A stretch of DNA of 64,000 bases from Methyloceanibacter superfactus. GTDB lineage: Bacteria > Pseudomonadota > Alphaproteobacteria > Rhizobiales > Methyloligellaceae. The stretch lies in assembly GCF_001723305.1 (NCBI RefSeq), contig NZ_LPWF01000013.1, positions 1-64,000 of the forward strand, read 5' to 3'. Position numbers and translations under genes: made by a program. Under the pieces are notes generated by a model, which was not told the origin of the DNA, made no database searches, and saw only the letters and a program-made list of their open reading frames with translations. Every line of letters begins with the position of its first letter. Within the stretch, counting starts at the first letter, position 1. Positions 1 to 9,475 of the stretch are shown here, one piece after another.

Positions 1-2934
1 GGCGGGGGCGCCGCTTCGGCGGCGGCGCCTGCGCGGCAGCGGGGGCCTCGGCCTCGGCCGGCGCGGCGTCGCCGGACGCCGGCGCGGCGGTCTCGCCCGG
101 CACAGGCGGCGCGGTCTCACCTTGCGGCGCCACGGCTTGGCCTTGCGGCGCGGCCCCGTCCTTCTTCTTGACGCCGAGCACCTGACCGATGCCGCCGAGC
201 ACGCCTTTGGTGATCGCCGTCGGGACGGCCACGCTCTTCTCCACGAGACCGCCGTCGCCCGTATCGATGCCGAGCAGATTGGTCGGCATGGAGATCAAGC
301 CGCCACCGAGCGCGTTGAGCTGACTATACGCGGCGACCGGATTTTCGAGCACGCCGACGATGTCCGGATAGATCGCCGGATTGTCCCACGGACCGGCGAC
401 AGCGATAGGCACGGGGAAGCCCAGCATGTTGTTCTTGCCGCTTTGCCCTTCGACGCTCGCCAGCATGAACGGATTGACGCGGAACTTGAGGCGCTGCGCC
501 GGGATGTCGACGGTGCCGGCGCCGCCGACGGAGACCAGCGGCCCCAAGAGCCGCAAATCGTCGGTGACCGCCTGACCGCTAGCGATCTTGAAGCTGGCGC
601 CGAATTTGTTGAAGACGGTCTTGGCTTCCTGCTTGAACTGCCAGCCGGTGAGGATGCCGGTGGTCAGGGTGCGCAGCATGTTGGCGACGTTGAGCCCGCG
701 CAGCGCACCGTCGGTGAAGTTGAAACTCGCCGAGCCGTTGAGGCTCGACACCATGGCCCGCTCGCTGTCGCCGCTGGCGGCGAGATCGGCATCGAGCGCC
801 GCCTTGCCCTCGATGGTGGTGAAGTCGGCGACATCGCGCAAAAACGGATAGGCGTCGAGACCGGCGAGCGCGAGCTTGAGGCTATAGGCCGGCGCCGGCC
901 CGCTCGCATCGATCACGAGGTTCAAGGAGCCGCCGCCGCCATAGGCCTTGAGGTCCGGCGCGGCGATCGTGAGCTTGCCGCCGGCAAGCGTCGCCTTGAC
1001 CGTGGCGGCGCCGATGCGGATGCCCTCATGGACCGCTTGATCGAGCGTCAGGGTGATGTCGGCATTGACGCCCTTCAGGGCCAAGACGCCGATCTTCTCC
1101 GCGCGCCAGCCGAAACCGCTGTCTCGCGTGCCGGGCTTGGCCGCCGGCTTGGGCGCAGGCGCCTTGGACGCGGGCGCCTCGGATGCGGGCGCTTCCGCTG
1201 CCGGGATGCCGGCGGCGGGCGGGGCGATGGCAATCTCCGTCTCGCTGCCGGGCGGCGCCGCCAAGGGATTGCCCCCCGTTGGGGGCGCCGGGGTCTTGGC
1301 TTTCTCGGCCGGGACCGTCTGCTCCGGCGGCGGCGCGGCATCCTTGGCTTGCCCTGTGGAGGTCGCGTTAAGGGTCGCGGTGATGGTCGGCACGTCGCCC
1401 GCGAGATTGGCGGTCATCGCGCCCGACACGGTCTGCTCGCCGGTCGCGGCGGTGATGGGATCGAGAACCAGGATGTCGTCTTTATATGTGCCGTTGCCGG
1501 TCAGCCGGTATGGGCCGGAGACGGCGGTGAAGCCGGTCAAAACTAGCGTGTCGTCCTTGTAGTAGGCCGCGCCGTCGACGGAAGCGGGGGCCGGCAGACG
1601 GTCCGGTGCATCGATGGTGATCTTGATCGGCGCCGGCTCGCCGCCGAGGAGCTTGTCGATGGCCGTGACCGAGCCCGCGATCTTCGCCGGCTTGCCGTCC
1701 TCGGTCACGGTGACGTCGAGGATCACCGCATCGTCCTTATAGGTGGCATCGCCGGCGATCGTCCGCTCTCCGAGCTTCGCCGTGAAACCGCTCAGCGACA
1801 GGGCGTCGTCCTTGTAGAGCGCCGCACCGGACAGCGTGTCCGCGCCCGAGGCCGCGGTGAACCGGGGTAGCGCGAAGGCGCCGTCTTTATATGTGGCGGT
1901 GCCGGACAGATCCGCGCCAGCCGGAAGATAATCGGGCGCAGCGACCTTCAGTGCGAGCGGCGCCTCGCCGCCGGCGAAAAACTGGTCGATCTGGTTCAGC
2001 GCGCCCGTGATCCCGACCGGCTTGCCGTCGATGGCGGCGTTGACGGCGACGGTCAGGGCGCCGTCGGCAAGCTTCGCCCGGCCGGCAAAGGGAGTCTTGT
2101 CGAAGCTCCCTTGCGCGATCGTCAGGGTGTCGTCGGCGTAGGTGGCGTTGCCGGAGAGCGTATGGGCGCCTGACCGGGCGGCGAATTCCGCCAGCGTCAG
2201 CGTGCCGTCCTTATAGGTCGCCGCGCCGTCGATCGTGGCGCCGTCGGGGAGAAGGTCCGGAGATCGGAGCGCCAGCTTGACCGACGACGGCCCGCCGGCG
2301 AGGAGCTGCGCGAAGCTGCCGATCGAACCCGACGCCGCCACCCGGTCACCGTCATAGCTGCCCGAGGCCTCGAAGGTGAGCGGGCCGTCGGCATGCGGAA
2401 GCGTCGCGTCGAGATCGAGGCCGGTGACCCGCTTGCCGGGGGCGCCGTCGGACTCGGGCAGAATGACGGTGCCGTTGCGGACATGCAGCTTGTCCAGGGT
2501 GAGTTGCTGCATCGTGCCGGCCGGCTCGGGCGCATCAGCCGCGGCGGCTCCGGCGCCGCGCCCTCCGGTTCCGCTCCCTGGGGCAGCGGCAGTTTGACGA
2601 CCGGATCGACGAGCGTCATCTCGGTGAACTGCACCTTGCCGGTCAACAAGCCGCTCAGCACCAGACCGAATCGCACATTCCGCGCCGTGGCGAACTCGGC
2701 CGGGCCGCCCGCCGCCGGTTGGGCGATGCCGACATCTGACGCCACGAGATCGAGGGAGGGAAAGAGCGCGATCTTGATGGGGCCGTCGACGCGCACGCGG
2801 TAGCCCGTGGTCGATTCCACTTGGGCCAAGGCCTTTTTCCACAATGCGTCGGTGGAGATGAACAGCGGCGCGATGAAGACGAGTCCGGCGCCGATGACTG
2901 CGAGAATCGCAAGGCCAATCAAGATACGTCGCAA
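1..2934 (-). CDS. AsmA family envelope protein, 3' end outside window, one frameshift
   Basis: This is a very long AsmA-type protein; relatives span from the inner membrane through the periplasm and affect outer-membrane lipid or protein homeostasis. The N-terminus shows one membrane anchor (RRILIGLAILAVIGAGLVF) followed by the typical AsmA start (alternating charged and hydrophobic strands). I place the start at the TTG at 2934, preceded by AAGGGA, because it gives the usual short N-terminus; an ATG at 2976 is possible. The reading frame changes between about 2540 and 2556: restoring one base joins the N-terminal part to a frame that stays open to base 1. That second part holds repeated units with a Tyr-Lys-Asp-Asp motif, then a Pro/Ala-rich linker (about 1140-1370) and the conserved AsmA C-terminal region. 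The stop codon lies beyond the left edge. Confidence 0.8.
1460..2225 (-). repeat. Degenerate coding repeats in the AsmA-like gene
   Basis: About eight copies of a short coding motif (roughly T-Y-K-D-D followed by a hydrophobic strand) recur here, with starts near 1470, 1550, 1734, 1811, 1883, 2134 and 2207 on the plus strand, where GTCCTTATAGGT-like words can be seen. Between them lie conserved Ser-Gly-x-x-Thr-Leu-Ser-Gly and Asp-Gly-Lys-Pro segments, so the larger unit is about 110 residues. The units look like repeated beta-strand pairs, as expected for an AsmA-type beta-rich groove. Confidence 0.7.
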
Positions 2935-3214
2935 AACTTTTCCCTTCGAGCAGGCTAGAGCCCCAATTGTCGCCAAAAATGGCGCAAGGCGGCCCTAACC
3001 TAGGGACAAATGGCGGCGGAGTCTTGTCTCGGCGGGAGGGCCCGTGGGATCACGGACCCTCTTTCAGCGCATCACTGCCCACAGATCTGTCTTTCGCGAT
3101 CAATGTCGCCAAGGCAGGCGATAGCCGAATTTCTTTAACAGAGGTGCCGTAAATTCCCTCTGATTGGTCGGGCTGAGGCAGCGCGGCTTCACATGAAATC
3201 ACCGGAGAAACCCC

Positions 3215-3478
3215 ATGCTGTTCGTTTGCTACGTGACCATTGACCCCGACAACCGCGACGAGAGCCTCGCGCGCTTCAAGGAGCAAGGCATCGTCGAGCC
3301 GAAAGGCGCCAAGCTGCTCGGCGCCTGGATCTCGCTGACCATGCAGGAGACCTGGGCGATCTTCGAGGCGGACGACGCCGCGGCGATCATGAAGCTCTAC
3401 GAGCCGTGGACCGACCTCAACGTGCATGAGATCGCCCCGGTCATGACCTTCGACGAACTGAAGAAAGTCATCAGCTAA
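3215..3478 (+). CDS. DUF3303-like small protein
   Basis: An 87-residue cytosolic protein resembling DUF3303, a small alpha/beta family of the dimeric ferredoxin-like type whose role is unknown. It begins MLFVCYVTIDPDNRDE and carries a conserved-looking GAWISLTMQETWAIFEADD core, with no signal peptide or membrane segment. A Shine-Dalgarno-like GGAGAA lies 6 bases before the ATG. It stands alone between the divergent AsmA-like gene and the convergent phosphatase gene. The family call rests on sequence recall and is moderate; the coding call is firm because of length, start and codon use. Confidence 0.7.
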   Translation: MLFVCYVTIDPDNRDESLARFKEQGIVEPKGAKLLGAWISLTMQETWAIFEADDAAAIMKLYEPWTDLNVHEIAPVMTFDELKKVIS

Positions 3479-3497
3479 AGGCGCCGGCGCGAGAAGA

Positions 3498-3950
3498 CTA
3501 GACGCTCGGCGCCCCCGCCACCGGGAAGCGTTGTTTGATCTTGGCAAACAGCCGATCGCGCACGATGCGATAGGCGTCGAGAATCTGCTCGCGGCTGCCG
3601 GTCGACAGCGTCGGGTCCGGCGTCGGCCAATACTCCACGTCGATGGCGTAGGCATGGGCGAGATCGAGGGCCGCGTGATGGGCCTCGGGCGCCAAGGTGA
3701 CGATGAGATCGAAAGAGGTGTCGTGCAGATCGGCGATCGACACCGGAACATGGCGCGACATGTCGATGCCGATCTCCTCCATCACGGCGATGGCGAAAGG
3801 GTCCGGCTCGCCCGGGCGCACGCCGGCGGATTCCACATAGACGCGATTGCCGGCGAGATATTTGAGAATGGCGGCGGCCATGGGCGAGCGGACGGCGTTG
3901 CGGCTGCAGGCGAAGAGCACGGCGCCTGGCAGGTCGCCCCTATCGCCCAC
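3498..3950 (-). CDS. Low-molecular-weight protein-tyrosine phosphatase / ArsC-like
   Basis: A 150-residue member of the low-molecular-weight protein-tyrosine phosphatase fold, which also includes thioredoxin-linked arsenate reductases. The phosphate-binding loop is visible near residue 15 as CSRNAVRSPMA (C-x5-R-S), with the catalytic Cys and Arg, and the general acid Asp is probably in the PTPDPTL segment. It is the last gene of the hisD - UPF0262 - phosphatase series and starts 4 bases after the upstream stop. This neighbourhood is common in Hyphomicrobiales and does not suggest an arsenic operon, so a phosphatase role is more likely than arsenate reduction. The true substrate cannot be read from the sequence. 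Confidence 0.85.
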   Translation of the reverse strand: MGDRGDLPGAVLFACSRNAVRSPMAAAILKYLAGNRVYVESAGVRPGEPDPFAIAVMEEIGIDMSRHVPVSIADLHDTSFDLIVTLAPEAHHAALDLAHAYAIDVEYWPTPDPTLSTGSREQILDAYRIVRDRLFAKIKQRFPVAGAPSV

Positions 3951-3953
3951 CCA

Positions 3954-4484
3954 TCAGCCCTTCCAGTGCAGCGCGCAGAGCAGCGTGAACAGGCGTCTTG
4001 CCGTGGCGATGTCGACGGCGATCTTGCCGCGTAGCCGCTCCATAAGGAGATGGCTGCCCTCGTCGTGCAGCCCGCGGCGGCCCATGTCGATGGCCTCGAT
4101 CTTAGAGGCGGGCTGGGTCTTGATGGCGGCGTAATAGCTGTCGCAGATGAGGAAGTAGTCCTTGACGATGCGCCGGAAGGGCGACAGCGACAGCATCACA
4201 TGCTGCAACGGCGCGCGCTCGGCGTCGTTCACCGAGAAGACGAGGCGATTGTCGGCGAGCGACAGGTGCAGCGTATAGGGGCCCGTGCCTTCATGGCCCT
4301 CCAGCTTGAACTTGTTCTTCTCGAGAAGATCGAAGATGGCGACCTCGCGCTCGTGCTCGACCTCGGAATTGTCGCGGCCGAGCGAGGCCTCATCGAGCGT
4401 CACCTCGACGAGACGCGCGTCCTCGGCCCAGGACCGGTCTTCCGCTTCGTTGTCTTGCTCGTTCTCTGGCGCGTCGTCGGTCAT
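3954..4484 (-). CDS. UPF0262 family protein
   Basis: A 176-residue cytosolic protein of the UPF0262 family, which is restricted to alphaproteobacteria and has no known function. The first 25 residues are acidic and probably disordered; the conserved core begins at about residue 24 ([15 protein letters not shown]) and contains [18 protein letters not shown] and the Arg/Lys-rich [19 protein letters not shown] end. It is downstream of hisD with 2 bases between the stop and this ATG, and upstream of the phosphatase gene, so the three are surely co-transcribed. The gene length matches the family. Confidence 0.88.
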   Translation of the reverse strand: MTDDAPENEQDNEAEDRSWAEDARLVEVTLDEASLGRDNSEVEHEREVAIFDLLEKNKFKLEGHEGTGPYTLHLSLADNRLVFSVNDAERAPLQHVMLSLSPFRRIVKDYFLICDSYYAAIKTQPASKIEAIDMGRRGLHDEGSHLLMERLRGKIAVDIATARRLFTLLCALHWKG

Positions 4485-4486
4485 AT

Positions 4487-5785
4487 CTATTCCGGCAAAT
4501 TCAAGCGAATGGAGACGGAGCGCCGGTGGGCCTCGAGGCCTTCGGCCCGGGCCAAAGACATGGCGGAGGGCCCGAGCGCCTTGAGGCTGTCGGCATCGAG
4601 CTTGAGAATGGAGGTGCGCTTCATGAAGTCGAGCACGCCGAGCCCCGAGGCGAAGCGGGCGCTGCGCGCGGTGGGCAGTACGTGGTTGGTGCCAGCCACG
4701 TAGTCGCCGATCACCTCTGGCGTGTAGCGGCCGACGAAGATGGCGCCGGCATCGCTGACCTTCGCGGTGAGTTCATCGGCGTTGCCGGTGGCGATCTCCA
4801 AATGCTCGGGCGCGAGACGGTCGGCGAGCGCGGGCGCCTCGTCCAAGCTTGCCACCAGGATCACGGCGCCGAAGTCGTCCCAACTGGCGCGGGCGGTCTC
4901 GGCGCGCGGCAGCGTGGCGAGTTGGCTCTCGACCGCTTCGATCACGGCATCGGCGAAGGCCGCATCGTCGGTGATGAGGATCGACTGGGCGGCGGCGTCA
5001 TGCTCGGCCTGGGCGAGAAGGTCGGCGGCGATCCAGGCCGGGTCGTTCTCGGCGTCGGCGATGACCACGACCTCGGACGGGCCGGCCACCATGTCGATGC
5101 CGACCTGGCCGAACACTTGCCGCTTGGCCGCGGCCACATAGGCGTTGCCGGGGCCGACGATCTTGACCACTGGCTTGATGGTCTCCGTGCCGAAAGCGAG
5201 CGCGGCGACGGCCTGCGCACCGCCAATGCGATAGATCTCGTCGACGCCGGCAAGCTTGGCGGCCACCAGCACCAGCGGGTTCAACTCGCCGCGGCGGCTC
5301 GGCACCACCATGACGAGGCGTTTCACGCCCGCGACCTTGGCGGGAACTGCATTCATCAACACCGAGCTCGGATAGCTCGCCGTGCCACCCGGCACATAAA
5401 GTCCGGCCGAGGCGACTGGCGTCCAGCGCTGGCCGATATCGACTCCGCGGTCGTCGGTGTAGCGGTCGTCGCCGGGACGCTGGCGGCTGTGATGATCGAG
5501 AATGCGCGCATTCGCCAGCTCGAGCGCGGCAAAGGTCGCGTCGTCCACTTGCGCGCGGGCGGCGTCGACCTCGTCCGCCGAGACGGCGATGCCGGTCTCG
5601 TTAAGATCGAGGCGATCGAATTGCCGCGTGAGATCGATCAGCGCGGCATCGCCCTCCTCGCGCACGCGCGCGATGATCTTGGCGACCGCGTCATTGACGT
5701 CGGCGGCGCTCTCCCGCTTCTCGCCGAGAAGCGCGGTGAAGCGCGCCTCGAAATCGCGATCGCGCGTATCGAGCCTTTGAGCCAT
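4487..5785 (-). CDS. hisD: Histidinol dehydrogenase
   Basis: HisD catalyses the last two steps of histidine synthesis, oxidising L-histidinol to histidine with two NAD+ and a zinc ion. The 432-residue product has the usual family length and begins [16 protein letters not shown]. Visible landmarks are the [19 protein letters not shown] nucleotide-binding segment (about residue 130), the zinc-ligand region [11 protein letters not shown] (about residue 260), LAPEHLEI (about residue 325) and a C-terminal TSILKLD-type segment. It lies in the murA - DUF2948 - hisD - UPF0262 row on the minus strand, an arrangement found in many Hyphomicrobiales. No frame break is seen. Confidence 0.97.
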   Translation of the reverse strand: MAQRLDTRDRDFEARFTALLGEKRESAADVNDAVAKIIARVREEGDAALIDLTRQFDRLDLNETGIAVSADEVDAARAQVDDATFAALELANARILDHHSRQRPGDDRYTDDRGVDIGQRWTPVASAGLYVPGGTASYPSSVLMNAVPAKVAGVKRLVMVVPSRRGELNPLVLVAAKLAGVDEIYRIGGAQAVAALAFGTETIKPVVKIVGPGNAYVAAAKRQVFGQVGIDMVAGPSEVVVIADAENDPAWIAADLLAQAEHDAAAQSILITDDAAFADAVIEAVESQLATLPRAETARASWDDFGAVILVASLDEAPALADRLAPEHLEIATGNADELTAKVSDAGAIFVGRYTPEVIGDYVAGTNHVLPTARSARFASGLGVLDFMKRTSILKLDADSLKALGPSAMSLARAEGLEAHRRSVSIRLNLPE

Positions 5786-5796
5786 GACAGGGATTC

Positions 5797-6309
5797 CTAT
5801 GCGCCCGACGCGCCGGCGTCTTCCGCGCTGGCTGCGGCATCTTCACCGGCCGCCTCTTGTTCGCCGGCACTGGTTTGGCCCGGATGCTCCGGCTTGTGGC
5901 GCGTGGGCCAGGCCGGTCCGAGATCGCGCAGCTCCACCTCGAGACATTCCACCTCGAGTTGGACGGTGACGTCGCCGGAGAAGTCGAGCGTGACGCGGCC
6001 ACTCGGCGCATCGGTCGCCTCGAAGCGAATGGCGAGCAGCGACAGCACGCGATCGGGGACGTGCGGACGGAGATCCTTGTGCTTGGCGCTCAGCACCCGG
6101 TCGAATCTGAGCGCGGTGCGGCGCCGCCGGTAGTCCTCGGCCTTCCCGCCGGCCGCCCGCTCCCAGTCGAACCGATTGAGGACCGCGGCGAAGCGCTTCT
6201 GCGATGGCAGATACGCCATGTCGCCGACGCGGACGACGGCGTCCTGAAGATGGGACGACACGACCGCGAGGTCTTCTTCATCGAGGGCGAGCAGCTTGAG
6301 TGGGGTCAT
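5797..6309 (-). CDS. DUF2948 family protein
   Basis: A 170-residue DUF2948 protein of unknown function, found in alphaproteobacteria between murA and hisD, as here. The conserved start MTPLKLLALDEEDLAVVSSHL decided the start codon: an upstream ATG at 6369 would add 20 non-conserved residues. The core continues with DAVVRVGDMAYLPSQKRF and RFDWE; the last 40 residues are Ala/Glu-rich and probably disordered (AAGEDAAASAEDAGASGA). It ends 11 bases before hisD, consistent with co-transcription. Confidence 0.85.
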   Translation of the reverse strand: MTPLKLLALDEEDLAVVSSHLQDAVVRVGDMAYLPSQKRFAAVLNRFDWERAAGGKAEDYRRRRTALRFDRVLSAKHKDLRPHVPDRVLSLLAIRFEATDAPSGRVTLDFSGDVTVQLEVECLEVELRDLGPAWPTRHKPEHPGQTSAGEQEAAGEDAAASAEDAGASGA

Positions 6310-6382
6310 GGTCAAAAAGGCAGCCTCTCTCGCATGGGGGTCCATGCGCCGGGATTGAGGAGAATGCATAACCCAGGAGACG

Positions 6383-7671
6383 CTAGCCGGAAAGCCGCTC
6401 GATCTGGGCGCCGCAAGACCGCAACTTCTCCTCGATGCGGTCGAAACCGCGGTCGAGATGATAGACGCGGCCGATCAGGGTCTCGCCTTGGGCGGCGAGC
6501 CCGGCGATGATCAGCGACACGGAAGCGCGCAGATCGGTGGCCATGACCTGCGCCCCGCGCAGGCCGTTCACGCCGTGGACCAGCGCGGTATCGCCCTTGA
6601 GATCGATGCGGGCGCCGAGCCGGGCCAGTTCCTGCACATGCATGAAACGGTTCTCGAAAATGGTCTCACGCACCTCGGAGACGCCGCGCGCCGTGCACAT
6701 CAGCGCCATGAGCTGGGCCTGGAGATCGGTCGGAAAACCGGGGAAGGGCTGGGTCTCGACGTTGACCGCATCGAGACCATGGCCGTTCCGTGCCACGCGG
6801 ATGCCGGCGTCGCTCTCCTCGACCTCGACGCCGCTACCGCGCAGGAGCTGAAGCGCCTCGTGCAACAGGTCGCCACGGGCGCCTTCGAGGAACACGTCGC
6901 CGCCGGTGATGGCGGCGGCCATGGCATAAGTTCCCGTCTCGATGCGGTCGGGGAGCACGGCATGCTCGGCCGCATGGAGCGACGGCACGCCCTGGATATT
7001 CAGGGTGGCGGTGCCGATGCCTTCGATCTTCGCGCCCATCTCCACGAGACAGGTGGCGAGATCGGCGACCTCGGGCTCGCGGGCCGCATTCTCGATCACC
7101 GTGTCGCCGCGGGCGAGCACGGCCGCCATCAGGGCATTATGGGTGGCGCCGACGGAGACCTTGCCGAGATGGATGCGGCCGCCGATCAGGCCTTTCGGGG
7201 CCTTGGCGATGACATAGCCGCCGTCGAGCTCGATATCGGCGCCGAGCGCTTGCAGCGCCGTGAGATGAAGATCGACGGGCCGCGTGCCGATGGCGCAGCC
7301 GCCGGGCAAGGACACCGTGGCCTCGCCGCAGCGGGCCAGGATCGGCGCCAGCACCCAAAAGCTCGCCCGCATGCGCGCGACCATCTCATAAGGCGCCGTG
7401 GTGTCGACGATCTCGGCCGCGGTCAGGCGGAAGGTCTGGCCGTCGCTGGTGCTCTGGCCGACGCGCTTGCCGGCAATGGTAATGTCCACGCCGTGATTGC
7501 CGAGGATGCGGCCGAGCAGCGTGACGTCGGCGAGGCGCGGCACGCCGTGGAGCGTCAGCGTCTCACGGGTGAGCAGGCTGGCGATCATCAGGGCAGCGCG
7601 GCGTTCTTGGCACCACTGATGGGTATGGTGCCGCTCAAGCGCTCGCCGCCGACAATGCGGATACGATCCAT
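6383..7671 (-). CDS. murA: UDP-N-acetylglucosamine 1-carboxyvinyltransferase, one frameshift near the start
   Basis: MurA performs the first committed step of peptidoglycan synthesis, adding enolpyruvate from PEP to UDP-GlcNAc. The ATG at 7671 gives [19 protein letters not shown], the classic N-terminus, but the frame stops after residue 26 at 7591-7593 (CTGCCCTGATG). Restoring one C gives A-L-P-L-M-I-A-S and joins the remaining 400 residues in the family frame. The catalytic Cys of the fosfomycin-binding loop is present in [16 protein letters not shown]. Because murA is essential in cell-walled bacteria, the break is almost certainly a sequence error. The first gene of a minus-strand row continuing to DUF2948 and hisD. 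Confidence 0.95.
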
Positions 7672-7785
7672 GACGATGTTGGCTCCCTCGCGCGATCAAG
7701 ATCCCTCGCGCCGGCAAATTCCCCGTTCGGCCGCCCCACTAGTTCCCTCGGTAGGGCGGCGGGCAGCCAGTCTACTCTCCTAGGC

Positions 7786-7965
7786 TTAGGTCTGTCCCCC
7801 CTCTTTGGGGGACGATTGCGGGGCTTTTCGGGCGCGGCTTTGCGCCTTGCGTTTCAACAGGTTAGCGCGAAGTTCCTGCTCCAGCCGGGCACGGCGGGCC
7901 TCGGCCGCTGCGTCGCCCGCCTTCGGCTTCCCGCGGTTGCTACTGTCGTCCTTCGGCTCCGTCAT
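7786..7965 (-). CDS. Small basic hypothetical protein
   Basis: A 59-residue, highly charged protein beginning MTEPKDDSSNRGKPKAGD, with an Ala/Arg/Glu helix (AAEARRARLEQELRANLLKR) and a basic end. I prefer the ATG at 7965 to the one 12 bases upstream. Small proteins of this kind commonly lie next to murA in Hyphomicrobiales, but no function is known. The stop overlaps a GTCCCCC/GGGGGAC inverted repeat (7794-7813) that might act as a terminator for this gene. No membrane segment is seen. Confidence 0.6.
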   Translation of the reverse strand: MTEPKDDSSNRGKPKAGDAAAEARRARLEQELRANLLKRKAQSRARKAPQSSPKEGGQT

Positions 7966-8163
7966 CAGGGGCGTCATATATCATGTGCGGCCCCGGCGCG
8001 AAGGCCCCCGAACGTGACTTGTTCTGGCGTTGCCCGCAGCTTGGCCTGGCGTCGCACGCGGCTTGCACCGGCTGCCGCCCTATGGCAGTTTGCGCGCCGC
8101 ACGCGAGGCCGCCCGAAAGCTTCGAGGGTTTCGCCTCCCGAGCCGATTCACCGGTCTCAATTC

Positions 8164-8238
8164 GCCGCCGTAGCTCAGTGGTAGAGCGCGTCATTGGTAA
8201 TGACGAGGTCCTCAGTTCAATCCTGAGCGGCGGCACCA
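8164..8238 (+). tRNA. tRNA-Thr (anticodon GGT)
   Basis: A complete cloverleaf: acceptor stem GCCGCCG (8164-8170) pairs with CGGCGGC (8228-8234), D-arm TAGCTCAGTGGTAGAGC, anticodon stem CGTCA/TGACG around the loop TTGGTAA with anticodon GGT at 8196-8198, and T-arm CTCAGTTCAATCCTGAG. The 3' CCA is encoded at 8236-8238. It decodes ACC/ACT threonine codons. Confidence 0.97.
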
Positions 8239-8392
8239 GTTTTCCCGAAAATCTTGCCTGAAGCCGCCTCAACCTTAACGGCGGATTCTGCCTGTTTCGT
8301 GCGCTTTGTTGCCACAAAGCGGGTGAAACCTCCGGACCACAATCGGCGTTTAACACTCAGCATTCGGGGGGCACGCTTTACGGAGCATGCCC

Positions 8393-8629
8393 ATGCTTGA
8401 CGACCTGACGAACCAGACGGCTGGCGAGCGGCCGGAATATCGCGGCTACGAGATCCAGTTGCGGCACGAGTGGTCGAACTGGTGCGCGGCCGTGCATCCG
8501 ACGCGGGCCAACCTTCCCATTCTCGCCCAATCGCCCCTGCTCACGCTTTCCCTCAACCGGGACGAGGCGCTAGCCGCGGCCAAACGCAATATCGACGAGG
8601 CGCTCGGCGGTCTCGAGAAGGTCGCGTAA
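8393..8629 (+). CDS. Small hypothetical protein
   Basis: A 78-residue soluble protein starting MLDDLTNQTAGERPEY. I chose the ATG at 8393 over the one at 8387 because the GGAG at 8383-8386 is correctly spaced for it. The middle has a short conserved-looking EYRGYEIQLRHEWSNWCAAVHPT segment (cited as two overlapping blocks: YRGYEIQLRHEW and SNWCAAVHPT) and a helical end (EALAAAKRNIDEALGGLEK). Such a tyrosine/tryptophan-rich beta segment followed by a helix is seen in small alphaproteobacterial proteins of unknown role. It follows tRNA-Thr and is convergent with the TauE/SafE gene. Confidence 0.65.
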   Translation: MLDDLTNQTAGERPEYRGYEIQLRHEWSNWCAAVHPTRANLPILAQSPLLTLSLNRDEALAAAKRNIDEALGGLEKVA

Positions 8630-8635
8630 GGCGGT

Positions 8636-9431
8636 CTATTTGCTGAGTAGGGCGTAAGCCGCGTAGCACAGTGTCAGCGCCAGCAGCGGCCGCAAGAGCC
8701 ACTCCGGCGCGACGCCGGCGAGCCGCGTGCCGATGAGGATGCCAGGGATCGACCCGCAGAGCAGCGCCACCAGAACACCCGGATCGACATGGCCGAGCCC
8801 GAGATGGCCGGCACCGGCGACCAGCGTCAGCGGTACCGCATGGGCGATGTCGGACCCGACGATGCGCTTGGCCGGCAGCGCGGGAAACAGGAAGGCCAGC
8901 ACCACCACGCCGATGCGCCGGCGCCGACCGATGTCAGAGTCACGAGCAAGCCAAGCGCCGCGCCGAACAGCACCGTGGGAACGGTGCGCGGCGGCACCGT
9001 GCCGGTCGCGCTGTCGCCGATGTGTCCCTTCATCAAGATGGGATAGAGCACGATGCGATGGCGCTGACCGGCAGCGCGAAGGCGAGGCCGTAGCGAATCC
9101 ATCCAGCCATGACGGCGGTGTCGAAAGGAATGAACGCCATGACCGCGAGCACGAGGAGGGCCGCCGGGATGCTGCCCGCGGCTAAGCGCAGCACGATCGG
9201 CCAATCGACATTCTCGGCCACATGGTGGCGCCACCCGCCCACCGTCTTGGTCACCGAGGCATAGAGCAAGTCAGTGCCGACGGCGACCGCCGGGGGAACG
9301 CCGAAGGTCGAGATGAGTAGCGGCGTCATCAGTGCGCCACCGCCGACTCCCGTCAGGCCGACGAGGAACCCGACTCCAAAGCCAGCGCCAGCGAGCGGCA
9401 GCAGGGCCATGGCCCAGCTGAGGTCAACCAT
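8636..9431 (-). CDS. TauE/SafE family sulfite (anion) exporter, two frameshifts
   Basis: A polytopic inner-membrane protein of the TauE/SafE family, proposed to export sulfite or other organosulfur anions. The start (ATG 9431) gives a hydrophobic segment with the family signature GVGFLVGLTGVGGGALMTPL, and the C-terminal third carries a second gene-duplicated core (LTSVGAGA, AHAVPLTLVAGAGHLGLGHV). Two single-base losses break the frame: at about 9058-9063 (after ALPVSA; restored reading HRIVLYPILMKGH) and at about 8912-8918 (after SVGAGA; restored reading IGVVVLAFLFPALPAKR). Restored length is about 264 residues, normal for the family. It starts 44 bases after cysN, at the end of the sulfate-assimilation cluster, which supports a role in removing excess sulfite. 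Confidence 0.85.
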
Positions 9432-9475
9432 TGATGAGAGCCTCCCCCTACGCTACCGGCGAGATCGCACCGTTA

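Noticed and set aside
4526-6133. Long plus-strand frame antisense to hisD
   Set aside because: It mirrors hisD codons, lacks family features, and long antisense frames are expected at this GC content.
7585-7600. Programmed frameshift in murA
   Set aside because: murA is not known to use recoding and the same kind of one-base loss recurs in many unrelated genes here.
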